Shown: positions 21,541 through 29,465 of the stretch, one piece after another | How positions within the stretch are numbered: position 1 is the first letter of the stretch | How the letters are laid out: every line of letters starts with the position of its first letter | IMG/VR virus record: IMGVR_UViG_3300043331_001189 | Span: 1 to 43,684 of that record | Reading direction: 5' to 3' (one strand) | DNA length: 43,684 nt | Origin: a virus | The notes under the pieces: generated by a model | What the model saw: only the letters and a program-made list of their open reading frames with translations | What the model was told of the DNA's origin: nothing | The model's database searches: none | Made by a program: the position numbers and the translations under genes

Positions 21541-21803
21541 CGCTTCCGCGCCTCAACGGGCTTGCAGCCGTTGGTGGCCTGGCGCTGGAGCTCGAAGAGA
21601 CAGGCAGCCTTGTCCTTGCCCTCCGCGTAGACGTTGGTGCCGTAGGTGCCACCGTCCGGTCGGCGCCCGTGGTGGCAGGCTGCGCGGCACTTCACCTTGC
21701 CGTCCTTCGGTGGCTCGTACTCGACGCACTTCGAGAGCCCGGGCGAGCGGTCCGTGCATTCGTCGGGCTGCGCGAAAGCGAGCAGGGCGAGGAGCCAGAG
21801 CAT
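21537..21803 (-). CDS. Small secreted Cys-rich protein
   Basis: 88 residues. The signal peptide MLWLLALLAFAQPDEC may end in AFA-Q; the mature part has six Cys that could form disulfides. The ATG at 21803 is preferred; an in-frame GTG lies two codons earlier and would overlap the previous stop. ATGA overlap with the last gene. Function unknown. Confidence 0.6.
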   Translation of the reverse strand: MLWLLALLAFAQPDECTDRSPGLSKCVEYEPPKDGKVKCRAACHHGRRPDGGTYGTNVYAEGKDKAACLFELQRQATNGCKPVEARKR

Positions 21804-21805
21804 GG

Positions 21806-22147
21806 TCACTCCGTCGGCGCGTTGGCGACGGCGTCGGACGTGCAGAGTGCCACCAGGGCCGTCGCGCACCCGCCAATGGTGCCGTTGGACAGGTAGCCGC
21901 CGCCCACGGGGAGCCACAGACCCTTCGCCCCACCGCCGTCCGCGAAGGCGCCGCGGCACCTCCCCCGGCAGAGCCAGCTGGAGCCCTCGCGCTCGAACTC
22001 CAGGCGCGTCAGGAAGGTCCGGGCGTCGACGTAGGCCGGGGGCGTCGCGTCGGCCCGGGCGGGCGGCCCGGGCAACACCACCACCGCGGCCACCGCCAGG
22101 CCCAGCGCCGTCATCGCCCCAACGGCCATCTTCTCGTGCGTCTTCAT
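21806..22147 (-). CDS. Secreted small protein
   Basis: 113 residues. Basic start (MKTHEKM), hydrophobic core (GAMTALGLAVAAVVVL) and ARA-D form a good Sec signal. The mature part has four Cys and many Gly (GGGAKGLWLPVGGGYL). No family recognised. It belongs to a run of exported proteins at the end of the late operon. Confidence 0.65.
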   Translation of the reverse strand: MKTHEKMAVGAMTALGLAVAAVVVLPGPPARADATPPAYVDARTFLTRLEFEREGSSWLCRGRCRGAFADGGGAKGLWLPVGGGYLSNGTIGGCATALVALCTSDAVANAPTE

Positions 22148-22154
22148 TCGCCCC

Positions 22155-23036
22155 TCACTGCGCCCCGAAGGCGCACCACATGAACGACCAGTTGCCGACC
22201 ACGTTCCCGGCCGGACACGTCAGCGTGAAGCTGCCAGCGCCAACGGCGGAGACGTACCAGCCGGCGCAGTCCACGGCGCTGGAGGACAGCGGCGTCACCT
22301 GGACATTGCTGGTGGCCGCCACCGTGGAGTTGGTGATCACCACCGACGCGGCCCCGGCCGCCACCGCGCTCCGGCCACAGGGCTTGTCGATGGTGGCGGC
22401 CCCGGGCGACCCTGTGGAGTCGGTGGACTGGAACACCAGGTTGCCGGCCCAGGACAGGCACGTGAGCGCCGTGGTGCCGTTGTCCCGCCAGCACCCGAAG
22501 TTGCCGGAGGTGAGGTCGACGGAGCGGTCCCAGGTGTAGCCCGTGGTGCCGTTGGTCGAGTGGTTATTGGTGTCGAAGGCCCCCGTGCCCTCGGAACGGA
22601 TGCCATCCGGGCCGGGCTGCACCTCGCCCGCCGCGGTGAACGTCCCCGCCGTCTGGGTGCCGGAGGCGTTCCCGCGCAGGGTGGCGTTGGCCGCCGGCCA
22701 CTGGATTTCGGTGGCGTTGTTCGCGAAGGTGACACCGTCGCCGCTGGTCATCAGCGGGAAGAGGCCGCCGGTGCTGGTGAGGTTGTTCACCCCGGCGTCA
22801 CCGCGCCCGGAGACGTACCCCAGCGCCGTCACCTCACCCGCGAGCTGCGTCCGCCCGACAACCCCGGCATCCCCGTTGACCGTCAGATCTCCGAGGGTGG
22901 ACGGGCCACTGACGATCAACTGGATGAGCCGGAGCGGGCTGGTTGCGCCGGTGTCGTCCAGGGCGCGCGCCACCCCGCCGACGCACCCGGCGATCACCAG
23001 GCATACCAGCACCTTCTGACGGGTGGCCGGCGTCAT
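22155..23036 (-). CDS. Putative tail-fibre-like lipoprotein
   Basis: 293 residues. MTPATRQKVLVCLVIAGC is a lipoprotein signal with lipobox IAGC. The mature part is rich in Gly, Thr, Asn and Val with repeated short strands (GDLTVNGDAGVVG, GRGDAGVNN), as in fibre shafts. The end (VVITNSTVAATSNVQV, AGSFTLTCPAG, NWSFMW) resembles the beta-rich C-terminal domain of phage tail fibres. A fibre with a lipobox is unusual. Alternatively it is a phage-encoded surface lipoprotein. Confidence 0.6.
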   Translation of the reverse strand: MTPATRQKVLVCLVIAGCVGGVARALDDTGATSPLRLIQLIVSGPSTLGDLTVNGDAGVVGRTQLAGEVTALGYVSGRGDAGVNNLTSTGGLFPLMTSGDGVTFANNATEIQWPAANATLRGNASGTQTAGTFTAAGEVQPGPDGIRSEGTGAFDTNNHSTNGTTGYTWDRSVDLTSGNFGCWRDNGTTALTCLSWAGNLVFQSTDSTGSPGAATIDKPCGRSAVAAGAASVVITNSTVAATSNVQVTPLSSSAVDCAGWYVSAVGAGSFTLTCPAGNVVGNWSFMWCAFGAQ

Positions 23037-23572
23037 GGCGCACAGGTCTCCGTCTGGCAGGCCCGGAGGGAGGTGGTCAGGATGGGCGCGGCGACGGATG
23101 TGCCCACCGCGTTCGCCCGCGCCACCAGGCGGTAGTTGCCCGGCCGAAGCGAGACGTTCTGCACCGTCCCCATGATGGAGGACTTACCGGAGGTGGGCAC
23201 GATGTCCTTCCCGATGACGTAGTACCACCCGGCCGGCGGATTCCCGGACTCGGCGTCGTTGACGTAGACGTAGAACTCCACCGCCCCGGTGCCAGAAAAG
23301 GTGCCGGAGGAGAGCGTGGCCGTGAAGATGTAGGAGCCGACGCCGGAGAGCACGACGCCCTCGTTGGCCGCGGTGGGCGCGTCCCGGGTGCAGACGTTGG
23401 AGGCACAGCGGTAGCCGGCCAGGGTGGTCAGCCCGTTGTTCTTCACCCGCCCGCCGCCCGAGGACGTGCCGCCGTCACCATCCTCGATGACGAAGCGGGT
23501 GACCTGGCCCATGGCCTGGGCCGCCAGAACGGCGCTCACCACCACCGCGATCATCAACAGGCCGCGCTTCAC
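23033..23572 (-). CDS. Secreted beta-rich protein
   Basis: 179 residues with a clear Sec signal (MKRGLLMIAVVVSAVLAAQAMGQ, cleavage likely after AMG or AQA). The mature part is predicted beta sandwich, including TFSGTGAVEFYVYVND and LRPGNYRLVARANAVG, with two Cys pairs. ATGA overlaps on both sides. Could be a virion surface or host-surface protein; no family assigned. Confidence 0.65.
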   Translation of the reverse strand: MKRGLLMIAVVVSAVLAAQAMGQVTRFVIEDGDGGTSSGGGRVKNNGLTTLAGYRCASNVCTRDAPTAANEGVVLSGVGSYIFTATLSSGTFSGTGAVEFYVYVNDAESGNPPAGWYYVIGKDIVPTSGKSSIMGTVQNVSLRPGNYRLVARANAVGTSVAAPILTTSLRACQTETCAP

Positions 23573-24879
23573 TCCTCACCTCCCGCTTCGATGACCGCTC
23601 GCTCCACCGCCGCCGCGTACTCCGGATCGCGCTCCAACAGCGCCTCGTGGAGCGCCAGCCCCGCCCGCGTCCCGCCCGTCTGCAAGGCGCGTTGTAGCAT
23701 GGCCCCGAAGCTGCCGAGAACCGGCCCACCGGCCGCGGACTCGACGAACTCCCATACCATTTTGCGCACACCGGGGCTTCGGACGGCGTTCCGGATGATG
23801 GTGCCCGGCCTGCCCTGGGTGAGCGCCATCACGGTTCCCAGGCCACCGCCAATGGCCGCGCCCTCCGGACCGCCGACAGCCGCCCCGCCGCTGGCCAGCA
23901 TGACGGGGAGGAGTCGGTGCCCCAGCGTCCAGACGCGGGGGGCGATCTCCCGGCGGACCGGGTTGGCCATGGCCGCCTCGGCACCAGCCTCCACCGCGGC
24001 CGGGGCCAACGCCCCGCGCGCCTGGGCGAGCCCCTTCTCGGCGTCCACGAGGCTTCCGCCCAGCCGGTCGGCGCCGCGGTCGAGGACGTTCTCGGCGGCC
24101 CGTTGGCGCACGGCGGCGGCCTTGGGGTCGGCCAGGAACGCCTGCGCCTTGGAGATCTGCGCCGGAGTGTAGTGGCCGGAGGCGTTGGCCACCACTTCCT
24201 CTGCCTCCCTGAGCGCCCGGAGGCCCGCTGCAGCCTCGCCCCCGAGAGAGCTCTCTGCGGACTTCTTGGCGGCATACCTGGAGCCGTACTCGGTGGCGGC
24301 CTGGTCAGCCTCCGCCAGCCGCACGCCCTGCGCAGCCCGCCCGCGGAGTGCGCTCACGGCCTTGGAAACGCCGTGTCCCACCGCGCCAGCGCCAGCTCCA
24401 ACGGCTCCGCCAATAGCGGTGTCGGTGAGCACCTCGCCCACTTCACCTTCAGTCAGGTCCGCCTCGCTGGTGCCGAGGCCCTGGGCCGCCCCGGTGGCCG
24501 CTCCCAGCGCCATGGCGCCCTTCAGGCCCTTGGCGGCAGCTCCGCCCGGGAGGAGGGCGCCGCCCACCGCCCCCACGACTTCCCCGCCGCGGTAGAGCTC
24601 CGGGTTCGCGCCTTCGGCCGCGGCGTATTTCCGACGCGCCTCGTCGCGGTTGCCCGAGTAGTCGAAGTCCCCGCCGGAGAGCAGGTCGGCCAGCCCGCCC
24701 GCCACCCCTTCCATCTCGTCGGCGAAGCCCAGGGAGACCCCTTGGAGACCTCCCCACAGCGCCGACTCGCCGCCGGACATCACCGGCTTGGCGCGACTCC
24801 GCCAACCGGCGGTGTCCGCTGGCGCCGACTGGTTCCCGGAGCCGGGTTCGACCGGACTCGCTCGCTCGCGCCAGCTCAT
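23569..24879 (-). CDS. Putative internal virion (DNA ejection) protein
   Basis: 436 residues starting MSWRERASPVEPGSG, with four-base overlaps on both sides. Gly/Ala-rich stretches (GGEVVGAVGGALLPGG, AIGGAVGAGAGAVGHG) alternate with long helices; near the end are further hydrophobic Gly-rich parts. Such composition is common in podovirus ejection proteins that leave the capsid to cross the envelope. Its neighbours upstream are two similar proteins, giving a three-gene set as in T7 and P22. No direct family match. Confidence 0.55.
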   Translation of the reverse strand: MSWRERASPVEPGSGNQSAPADTAGWRSRAKPVMSGGESALWGGLQGVSLGFADEMEGVAGGLADLLSGGDFDYSGNRDEARRKYAAAEGANPELYRGGEVVGAVGGALLPGGAAAKGLKGAMALGAATGAAQGLGTSEADLTEGEVGEVLTDTAIGGAVGAGAGAVGHGVSKAVSALRGRAAQGVRLAEADQAATEYGSRYAAKKSAESSLGGEAAAGLRALREAEEVVANASGHYTPAQISKAQAFLADPKAAAVRQRAAENVLDRGADRLGGSLVDAEKGLAQARGALAPAAVEAGAEAAMANPVRREIAPRVWTLGHRLLPVMLASGGAAVGGPEGAAIGGGLGTVMALTQGRPGTIIRNAVRSPGVRKMVWEFVESAAGGPVLGSFGAMLQRALQTGGTRAGLALHEALLERDPEYAAAVERAVIEAGGEE

Positions 24880-26723
24880 TGGACAGGCCGGAATCCTTCC
24901 TTGGCGGCGTCCTTCAGGTCGGCGGCGTCGATCTCGAACGTCTCGGTGCCGTTGGTGACACGGATCTTCGCGGGGGCGGTGGCGCTGGTCGGCGCGCCCG
25001 TCGCGCCGGGCGCCCACCCCCCCGCCTCTTGGATGGTTTCCCACGTCCGGCCCGGGTACTTGGCGCGTAGGTTGCGCTCGGCGCGACGCATCACATCCAC
25101 CGCGGTTTTGGTGGCGATCTGGACCTGTTGCTCCGACGCCCCAGGCTGTGTCCCCGTCTCGATGGCGGCGCGCTCCGCCTCTGAGGGCGTCACCGCGGCG
25201 CCGCTCCGGGCTCGAAGGATGATGTTCCCGAGCTTCGCGAGATCGGTCCGGAGCTGGATCCCCTCGTCGGAGCCAATCCCCCACGACGCCAGCCGACCGA
25301 CGACGCGCCCGACGCCCGGCAGGTCCCCGCCCTTCAGGGCGCCCTCCAGTCGGTTCAGCGAGTCGGACAACTCCGAGGCGCCCTCCGCGTCCTTGGTGGC
25401 CTTCTCGACGAGGGATTGGTCGAACTTCTCTCGCTGGAGTTCCTGAGCCGGCGTCAACCCCCCGCGCCCCCCACCCTTGGCGCGCACCTTGTCGATCTCC
25501 CCCTGCGCCCGGATGCGCTCCTTCTGGAGGTCCACGTTGGCCTCCAAGAACTTGGCGAGCGGCCCCCGCGACAGGGTGGCGTAACTGGCGCCCGCGAACT
25601 CCGGCCGCTTCGCCATGCCGGGGAGGACGCTGGCCAGGAACTCCCGCGCCATCCGGGACTGCGGGCTGTTGGGGTCGGCGTCCTGGGCCGTGGCCGCCGC
25701 CGCCTTCTTCCGGGCGGCGTCCGCCTGCGTCAATGCCAGATCCGCCAAGGGCCGGTCGGCGTTCTCGTCCAGGGCGTCGTACCCCGGCCCGGTACCGCGG
25801 CCGATCATCGCTCCGCCTGCGCGCGTCAGGCCGGCGATGAAGCGGTTGCGCCGAGATGCCTCCAGGGCCAGCTGGAGGGGGTCGGGGACGGGCGCCGCTG
25901 CCGGGGGCGCGCCGGCGGCCTGGACCTGCTGGGCAAGCTGCAGCGGCGAGGGCTGGGCTGCAGCCGCAACCGTGGCCGCGTTCCCCGGCGACGGAGCCCC
26001 GAGCCCCTGAGCGACCGCGACGTTCGGCACCCGCACGTCCGCTGTCCGACCCACCCCGACGGAAGGCGCCGCCCGGGCTGACGGAGGTGGAGCGGAGGCG
26101 TCCTTGGCCATGGAGACGAGAGCGTTCGCGGCGTCATCCATGGGCGGCGGGGTGCGTGCGACGGTAGCGGGCTGGGGCTGGGGTGCGGCGTCCGCCCCGG
26201 GAATCCCAAGCACCCCAGGGATGCGGCGGACGGCCCCGGCAACGGCGCCACCGATGTCCTCCAGCGACGCGGGGCCATCCCCGTAGCCCGGGACGCCCAT
26301 TGCCGCAGCCAGCTTCGCGCCAGGGCTGTTGGCGAGCCCCTCGCCGGGGTGCGTCAAGCGACGGAGGAAGCCGCCCTGTTCCTTGGCGGCGGCGTCCTGG
26401 AGGTCAGCGGCGAGCGCCTCGCCCGTGGGCGTAGGCGGCGCCAGCGCGCGGAGTCCAGCGGCGTCACCCGCGCGAGTCCGCTCGGCGATGGCGTGCTGCC
26501 TGTCCTCCTCGGCCGCCGCCCGGGCGCCGACCTCCGGGGTCCACTCCTCGGGCGCCTGGCCGCCCGGCCACGTCGCGGGGGTGGTGGTGTGGGTGGCCGT
26601 CGGGAGGGTCCGGCCCGCCGCCGCAAGCGCCCGGCGTAACTCCTCCCGACGCAGTTCCTCCTCGTAGGAGCCGCCCATCCCGCCCCAATCAGCTCCGCCC
26701 GGGTCCACCGTCCCGCCGCCCAT
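24876..26723 (-). CDS. Putative internal virion protein
   Basis: 615 residues from an ATG at 26723 (a GTG one codon earlier is also possible; both overlap the previous stop). Pro/Ala-rich disordered N-terminal half, then helical parts (RNRFIAGLTRAGGAMIG, LVEKATKDAEGASELSDSL). It ends with a small domain (IRVTNGTETFEIDAADL). No enzyme motif is seen. Located in the presumed ejection-protein set. Confidence 0.55.
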   Translation of the reverse strand: MGGGTVDPGGADWGGMGGSYEEELRREELRRALAAAGRTLPTATHTTTPATWPGGQAPEEWTPEVGARAAAEEDRQHAIAERTRAGDAAGLRALAPPTPTGEALAADLQDAAAKEQGGFLRRLTHPGEGLANSPGAKLAAAMGVPGYGDGPASLEDIGGAVAGAVRRIPGVLGIPGADAAPQPQPATVARTPPPMDDAANALVSMAKDASAPPPSARAAPSVGVGRTADVRVPNVAVAQGLGAPSPGNAATVAAAAQPSPLQLAQQVQAAGAPPAAAPVPDPLQLALEASRRNRFIAGLTRAGGAMIGRGTGPGYDALDENADRPLADLALTQADAARKKAAAATAQDADPNSPQSRMAREFLASVLPGMAKRPEFAGASYATLSRGPLAKFLEANVDLQKERIRAQGEIDKVRAKGGGRGGLTPAQELQREKFDQSLVEKATKDAEGASELSDSLNRLEGALKGGDLPGVGRVVGRLASWGIGSDEGIQLRTDLAKLGNIILRARSGAAVTPSEAERAAIETGTQPGASEQQVQIATKTAVDVMRRAERNLRAKYPGRTWETIQEAGGWAPGATGAPTSATAPAKIRVTNGTETFEIDAADLKDAAKEGFRPVQ

Positions 26724-27652
26724 CACTCCTCCCCCGGCTTCTTCTTGGGCTGCTGGAGGCCGTTCATGTACTGCGCGAACGCCCCGAGCCCCTGCCCGGC
26801 CCCCTGGCCGATGTTCCCGAAGGTCTGCTGCGTCTGGGTGGCGTGCCCGCCGGCCACGTTAGCGGCGTTCCCGAGCGCTCCCGCGTAGGCGTTGGCGCCG
26901 GCGAGGCGGTTCTCGTACGCCTGTTGCTGGCCGGCGACACGCCCCGCCTCGTTGAACTCCGCCACCCTGTCCCGAGCGCGGCCGCGCGTCACGCCCTCGT
27001 CGAAGGACTGGCCGCGCATGGTGGTGGACAGTTGGCCGTAATCCTTCATGGCCTGGAGCGCCTGGCGCCGACCCTCCGCCGCCGCGCCGAAGCCGGATGC
27101 CGCAGAGCGGTTGGCCGCGTCCTGCCCGGCCTGCTGCTGGAGCGCGAAGTCCACCCCGGAGCCTCCCATTCCGCGGGCCTGGAGTCGCTGCTGGATGGCG
27201 CCCTGCTGGGCGTTGGCCTGCTGATTGGCAGCGGACTCCGCGTCGTTCATCGCCGCGCGGAACTCCAGGTTGTCCGGCCGGGACATCCGCTGGAGGTCCA
27301 TGGCGGCCTGGCGCTGGAGGGCGACCGACTGCGGATCGGCGTAGACGCTCTCGACGGCTGACGGCCCCAGGTGCGGCGTGAGGGCGGCGAGCTCCGGGGC
27401 CTTCAGGATGTCGGGGCCGTAGAGGGCGAGGGCCTGGTCCATGTACTCTTGGGCCTTCGCGCGGTCCCCGGCGGACAGGGCGTTGCCGATGAGGTTGGCA
27501 ACGATGGGCGCGAGAAAGCCGATGCCTGCGCCAATGGCCGTTCCTATGCCCGGCGCCACAGCAGTCCCGGCGGCGGCGCCCGTGCCTGCTCCCGCCAGGC
27601 TGGCGCTCAGGTCGATGGGGGAGTCCAGCAGTTCGTCCGGATCGTAGGCCAC
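26723..27652 (-). CDS. Putative internal virion protein with Gly-rich hydrophobic segment
   Basis: 309 residues from a GTG at 27652 sharing a base with the previous TAG. Residues about 18-55 are a Gly/Ala hydrophobic run (GAGTGAAAGTAVAPGIG, GAGIGFLAPIVANLIG), then Gln/Ala helices (NQQANAQQGAIQQRLQARG). This pattern is common in podovirus ejection or head-assembly-associated virion proteins. No named family. Confidence 0.6.
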   Translation of the reverse strand: MAYDPDELLDSPIDLSASLAGAGTGAAAGTAVAPGIGTAIGAGIGFLAPIVANLIGNALSAGDRAKAQEYMDQALALYGPDILKAPELAALTPHLGPSAVESVYADPQSVALQRQAAMDLQRMSRPDNLEFRAAMNDAESAANQQANAQQGAIQQRLQARGMGGSGVDFALQQQAGQDAANRSAASGFGAAAEGRRQALQAMKDYGQLSTTMRGQSFDEGVTRGRARDRVAEFNEAGRVAGQQQAYENRLAGANAYAGALGNAANVAGGHATQTQQTFGNIGQGAGQGLGAFAQYMNGLQQPKKKPGEE

Positions 27653-28245
27653 TACTCCAGCCTCCCGCTCGGACTGAACGGCCGGCCGGTGAGCGCCTGG
27701 CCCAGCCACGCGATGAGCACGGAGGGACGTAGCGGGCCGGCGGCGTCCGTGACCTCGACGGACTTCAAGATCGACCCGTCCCGTGGATGCCGGAACCGGA
27801 GCGCGGCCCGGTCAGCAACCCAGCCGTCGTCCCTATCGTAGCGCACGCGGCCGAGCACGAACTCGACTTCAAGATCGAACGGCGGTTCCCGGACCACGGC
27901 GTAACCGTGCTTGCTCAAAAACAGGTCAAGATCGGCGATGTACCCGGGGATCAGGGTGGCCCCATCCATGACCACGGGCTCGAGAGGCGGCGTGTAGGGC
28001 TCCGGAGGCGGCTCGCGGCCGGCTGCTACCTGGCCCGCCCGCGTCAGGCCGGCGATGAGCCGGCGCTCCCCCTCGCGATCAATGATCGTCTCGGCCGCGT
28101 CGGCATGAACCACGAGGCGAACGCGGCCAGGCCCGACAGTCGCGCCAGGACGCTCGTACACATCCGCCCGTGGTCGCAAGATCCGGACAGCGGCGCAGGC
28201 CTGGAGCGCCGACAGCACCACCAGCATTAGGGCCATCCTCAGCAT
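27652..28245 (-). CDS. Putative lipoprotein in virion operon
   Basis: 197 residues. MLRMALMLVVLSALQAC is a lipoprotein signal (lipobox LQAC). The mature part has alpha/beta sequence and a Pro-rich loop (REPPPEPYTPPLEP); the second half resembles a small beta domain (DLEVEFVLGRVRYDRDD). It starts one base before the previous stop ends. Likely anchored in the outer membrane of the infected cell, perhaps for exclusion or lysis; function unproven. Confidence 0.65.
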   Translation of the reverse strand: MLRMALMLVVLSALQACAAVRILRPRADVYERPGATVGPGRVRLVVHADAAETIIDREGERRLIAGLTRAGQVAAGREPPPEPYTPPLEPVVMDGATLIPGYIADLDLFLSKHGYAVVREPPFDLEVEFVLGRVRYDRDDGWVADRAALRFRHPRDGSILKSVEVTDAAGPLRPSVLIAWLGQALTGRPFSPSGRLE

Positions 28246-28995
28246 CTACTGGACCCTCCGGCGCATCCGCTGCTCCAACTCCATGGGTCCACCGCTACCG
28301 ACAGGAGTCCGCCGGCCCGGGGCGCTCATGCCAGGGGTGGAGGCCATAGGCCTGGACCGGTCGTTCACGTTCTCGAACTTCCCTTTGCCCTCCGTGCTGG
28401 AAGACGACGTGGGCGTCGCCGGCGTGTACCCGCCCTCCCAAGTCCCCAGGTAGGAGTCCAGGCCCCCGTACTTCCCCGCCAGCGGCTCCAGGGTGGCGTT
28501 GCCCTCCGCCCGGGTCAGGAAGGTGTCGAAGCCGCGCATGCCGGAGCCGTACCCGCCCCCGGCGCCGTACTGGTTGGTGAGTAGCCCGCCCACGCCCCCG
28601 GCCGTCTGGGTGGCGCGCGCCGACTCCGCCGCCTTGCCCACATCATCGCTCACCTGGCCGTAGAGCTTCGGGTCCATGGCGGAGAGGGTAGCGGCGGGGG
28701 AGAGGTAAGATTTCTGCTGGAGAGCGCTGATGCCCTGCTGCGCCGTCTGGCCCAGCTGGTTGACGTTGGAGGCGAGCTGGTTGGCCATCCCCTGGCCCGC
28801 GCCCTGGTTGGCGGTGAGGTACCTCTCCAAGTTCACGAACCCGGTCCCGCCCCCGCCGCGCTGCGCTGGCGTGCCAGCCTGAACAGTTGGCGCGCCAACG
28901 GAGGTCGGGGCCACGCCCCCGCCGAGACCTGGACCGGGCGCCCCGCGCGGAGCCGCCCCGGGAGTCCTCTCGTTCTCGTCGTCCACGTAGGCCAT
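28246..28995 (-). CDS. Putative virion protein, Gly-rich
   Basis: 249 residues starting MAYVDDENERTPGAAP. A disordered Gly/Pro/Ala N-terminus precedes NLERYLTANQGAGQGMANQL and SNVNQLGQTAQQGISALQQ, a Gln-rich helical pair, then Gly/Tyr-rich sequence and FDTFLTRAEG. The type is often found beside ejection or tail genes. No family name is certain. Confidence 0.55.
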   Translation of the reverse strand: MAYVDDENERTPGAAPRGAPGPGLGGGVAPTSVGAPTVQAGTPAQRGGGGTGFVNLERYLTANQGAGQGMANQLASNVNQLGQTAQQGISALQQKSYLSPAATLSAMDPKLYGQVSDDVGKAAESARATQTAGGVGGLLTNQYGAGGGYGSGMRGFDTFLTRAEGNATLEPLAGKYGGLDSYLGTWEGGYTPATPTSSSSTEGKGKFENVNDRSRPMASTPGMSAPGRRTPVGSGGPMELEQRMRRRVQ

Positions 28996-29012
28996 GGCGC
29001 TCCGACTCTACC

Positions 29013-29465
29013 TCACCCACCCACCGCGAGCCACGTCACGGAGTACTTCAGCCCCGGCGTCAACCCCGCCTGGGCGGTGATGCGCAGCAGCCGCCCGCCG
29101 CGATCCGCCGAGATGACCTCCCGCCAGGCCGGCACCGTCAACCCCCCATCGCCCTCCACGCCCGTCCCCACCGGGTTGCCCTCCGCGCCCGCCGAGTCCA
29201 GCAACTTCGCCCCGAGCGCCACCACCCCGAGACAGGGGCCGGCGACGGTCAACGCGCGCTCCAGCGGCTCCGTGGACGACGGCGGAAGCCCCCGGTACTG
29301 GATGATCTGGACGTTGAGCTGCGCCAGCATGACGCGCCGCATGAACGCCGCCAGCGGGGCCAGCACCCGGTTGACGGGCGTGGCGATGGCCTGCTCCACC
29401 CACGTCCGGTGCTCCGCGGGCACCCGCTCCGTGGTGAGGCGGGCGAATTCGACGGGGGCCGTCAA
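29013..29465 (-). CDS. Small virion-operon protein
   Basis: 150 residues if started at a TTG whose TTGA overlaps the stop of the nozzle-like gene. Helical first half (EHRTWVEQAIATPVNRVLAPLAAFMRRV), then a beta half ending VTWLAVGG, as in fibre- or tail-associated proteins. No ATG or GTG gives a better start. Function unknown. Confidence 0.55.
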   Translation of the reverse strand: MTAPVEFARLTTERVPAEHRTWVEQAIATPVNRVLAPLAAFMRRVMLAQLNVQIIQYRGLPPSSTEPLERALTVAGPCLGVVALGAKLLDSAGAEGNPVGTGVEGDGGLTVPAWREVISADRGGRLLRITAQAGLTPGLKYSVTWLAVGG

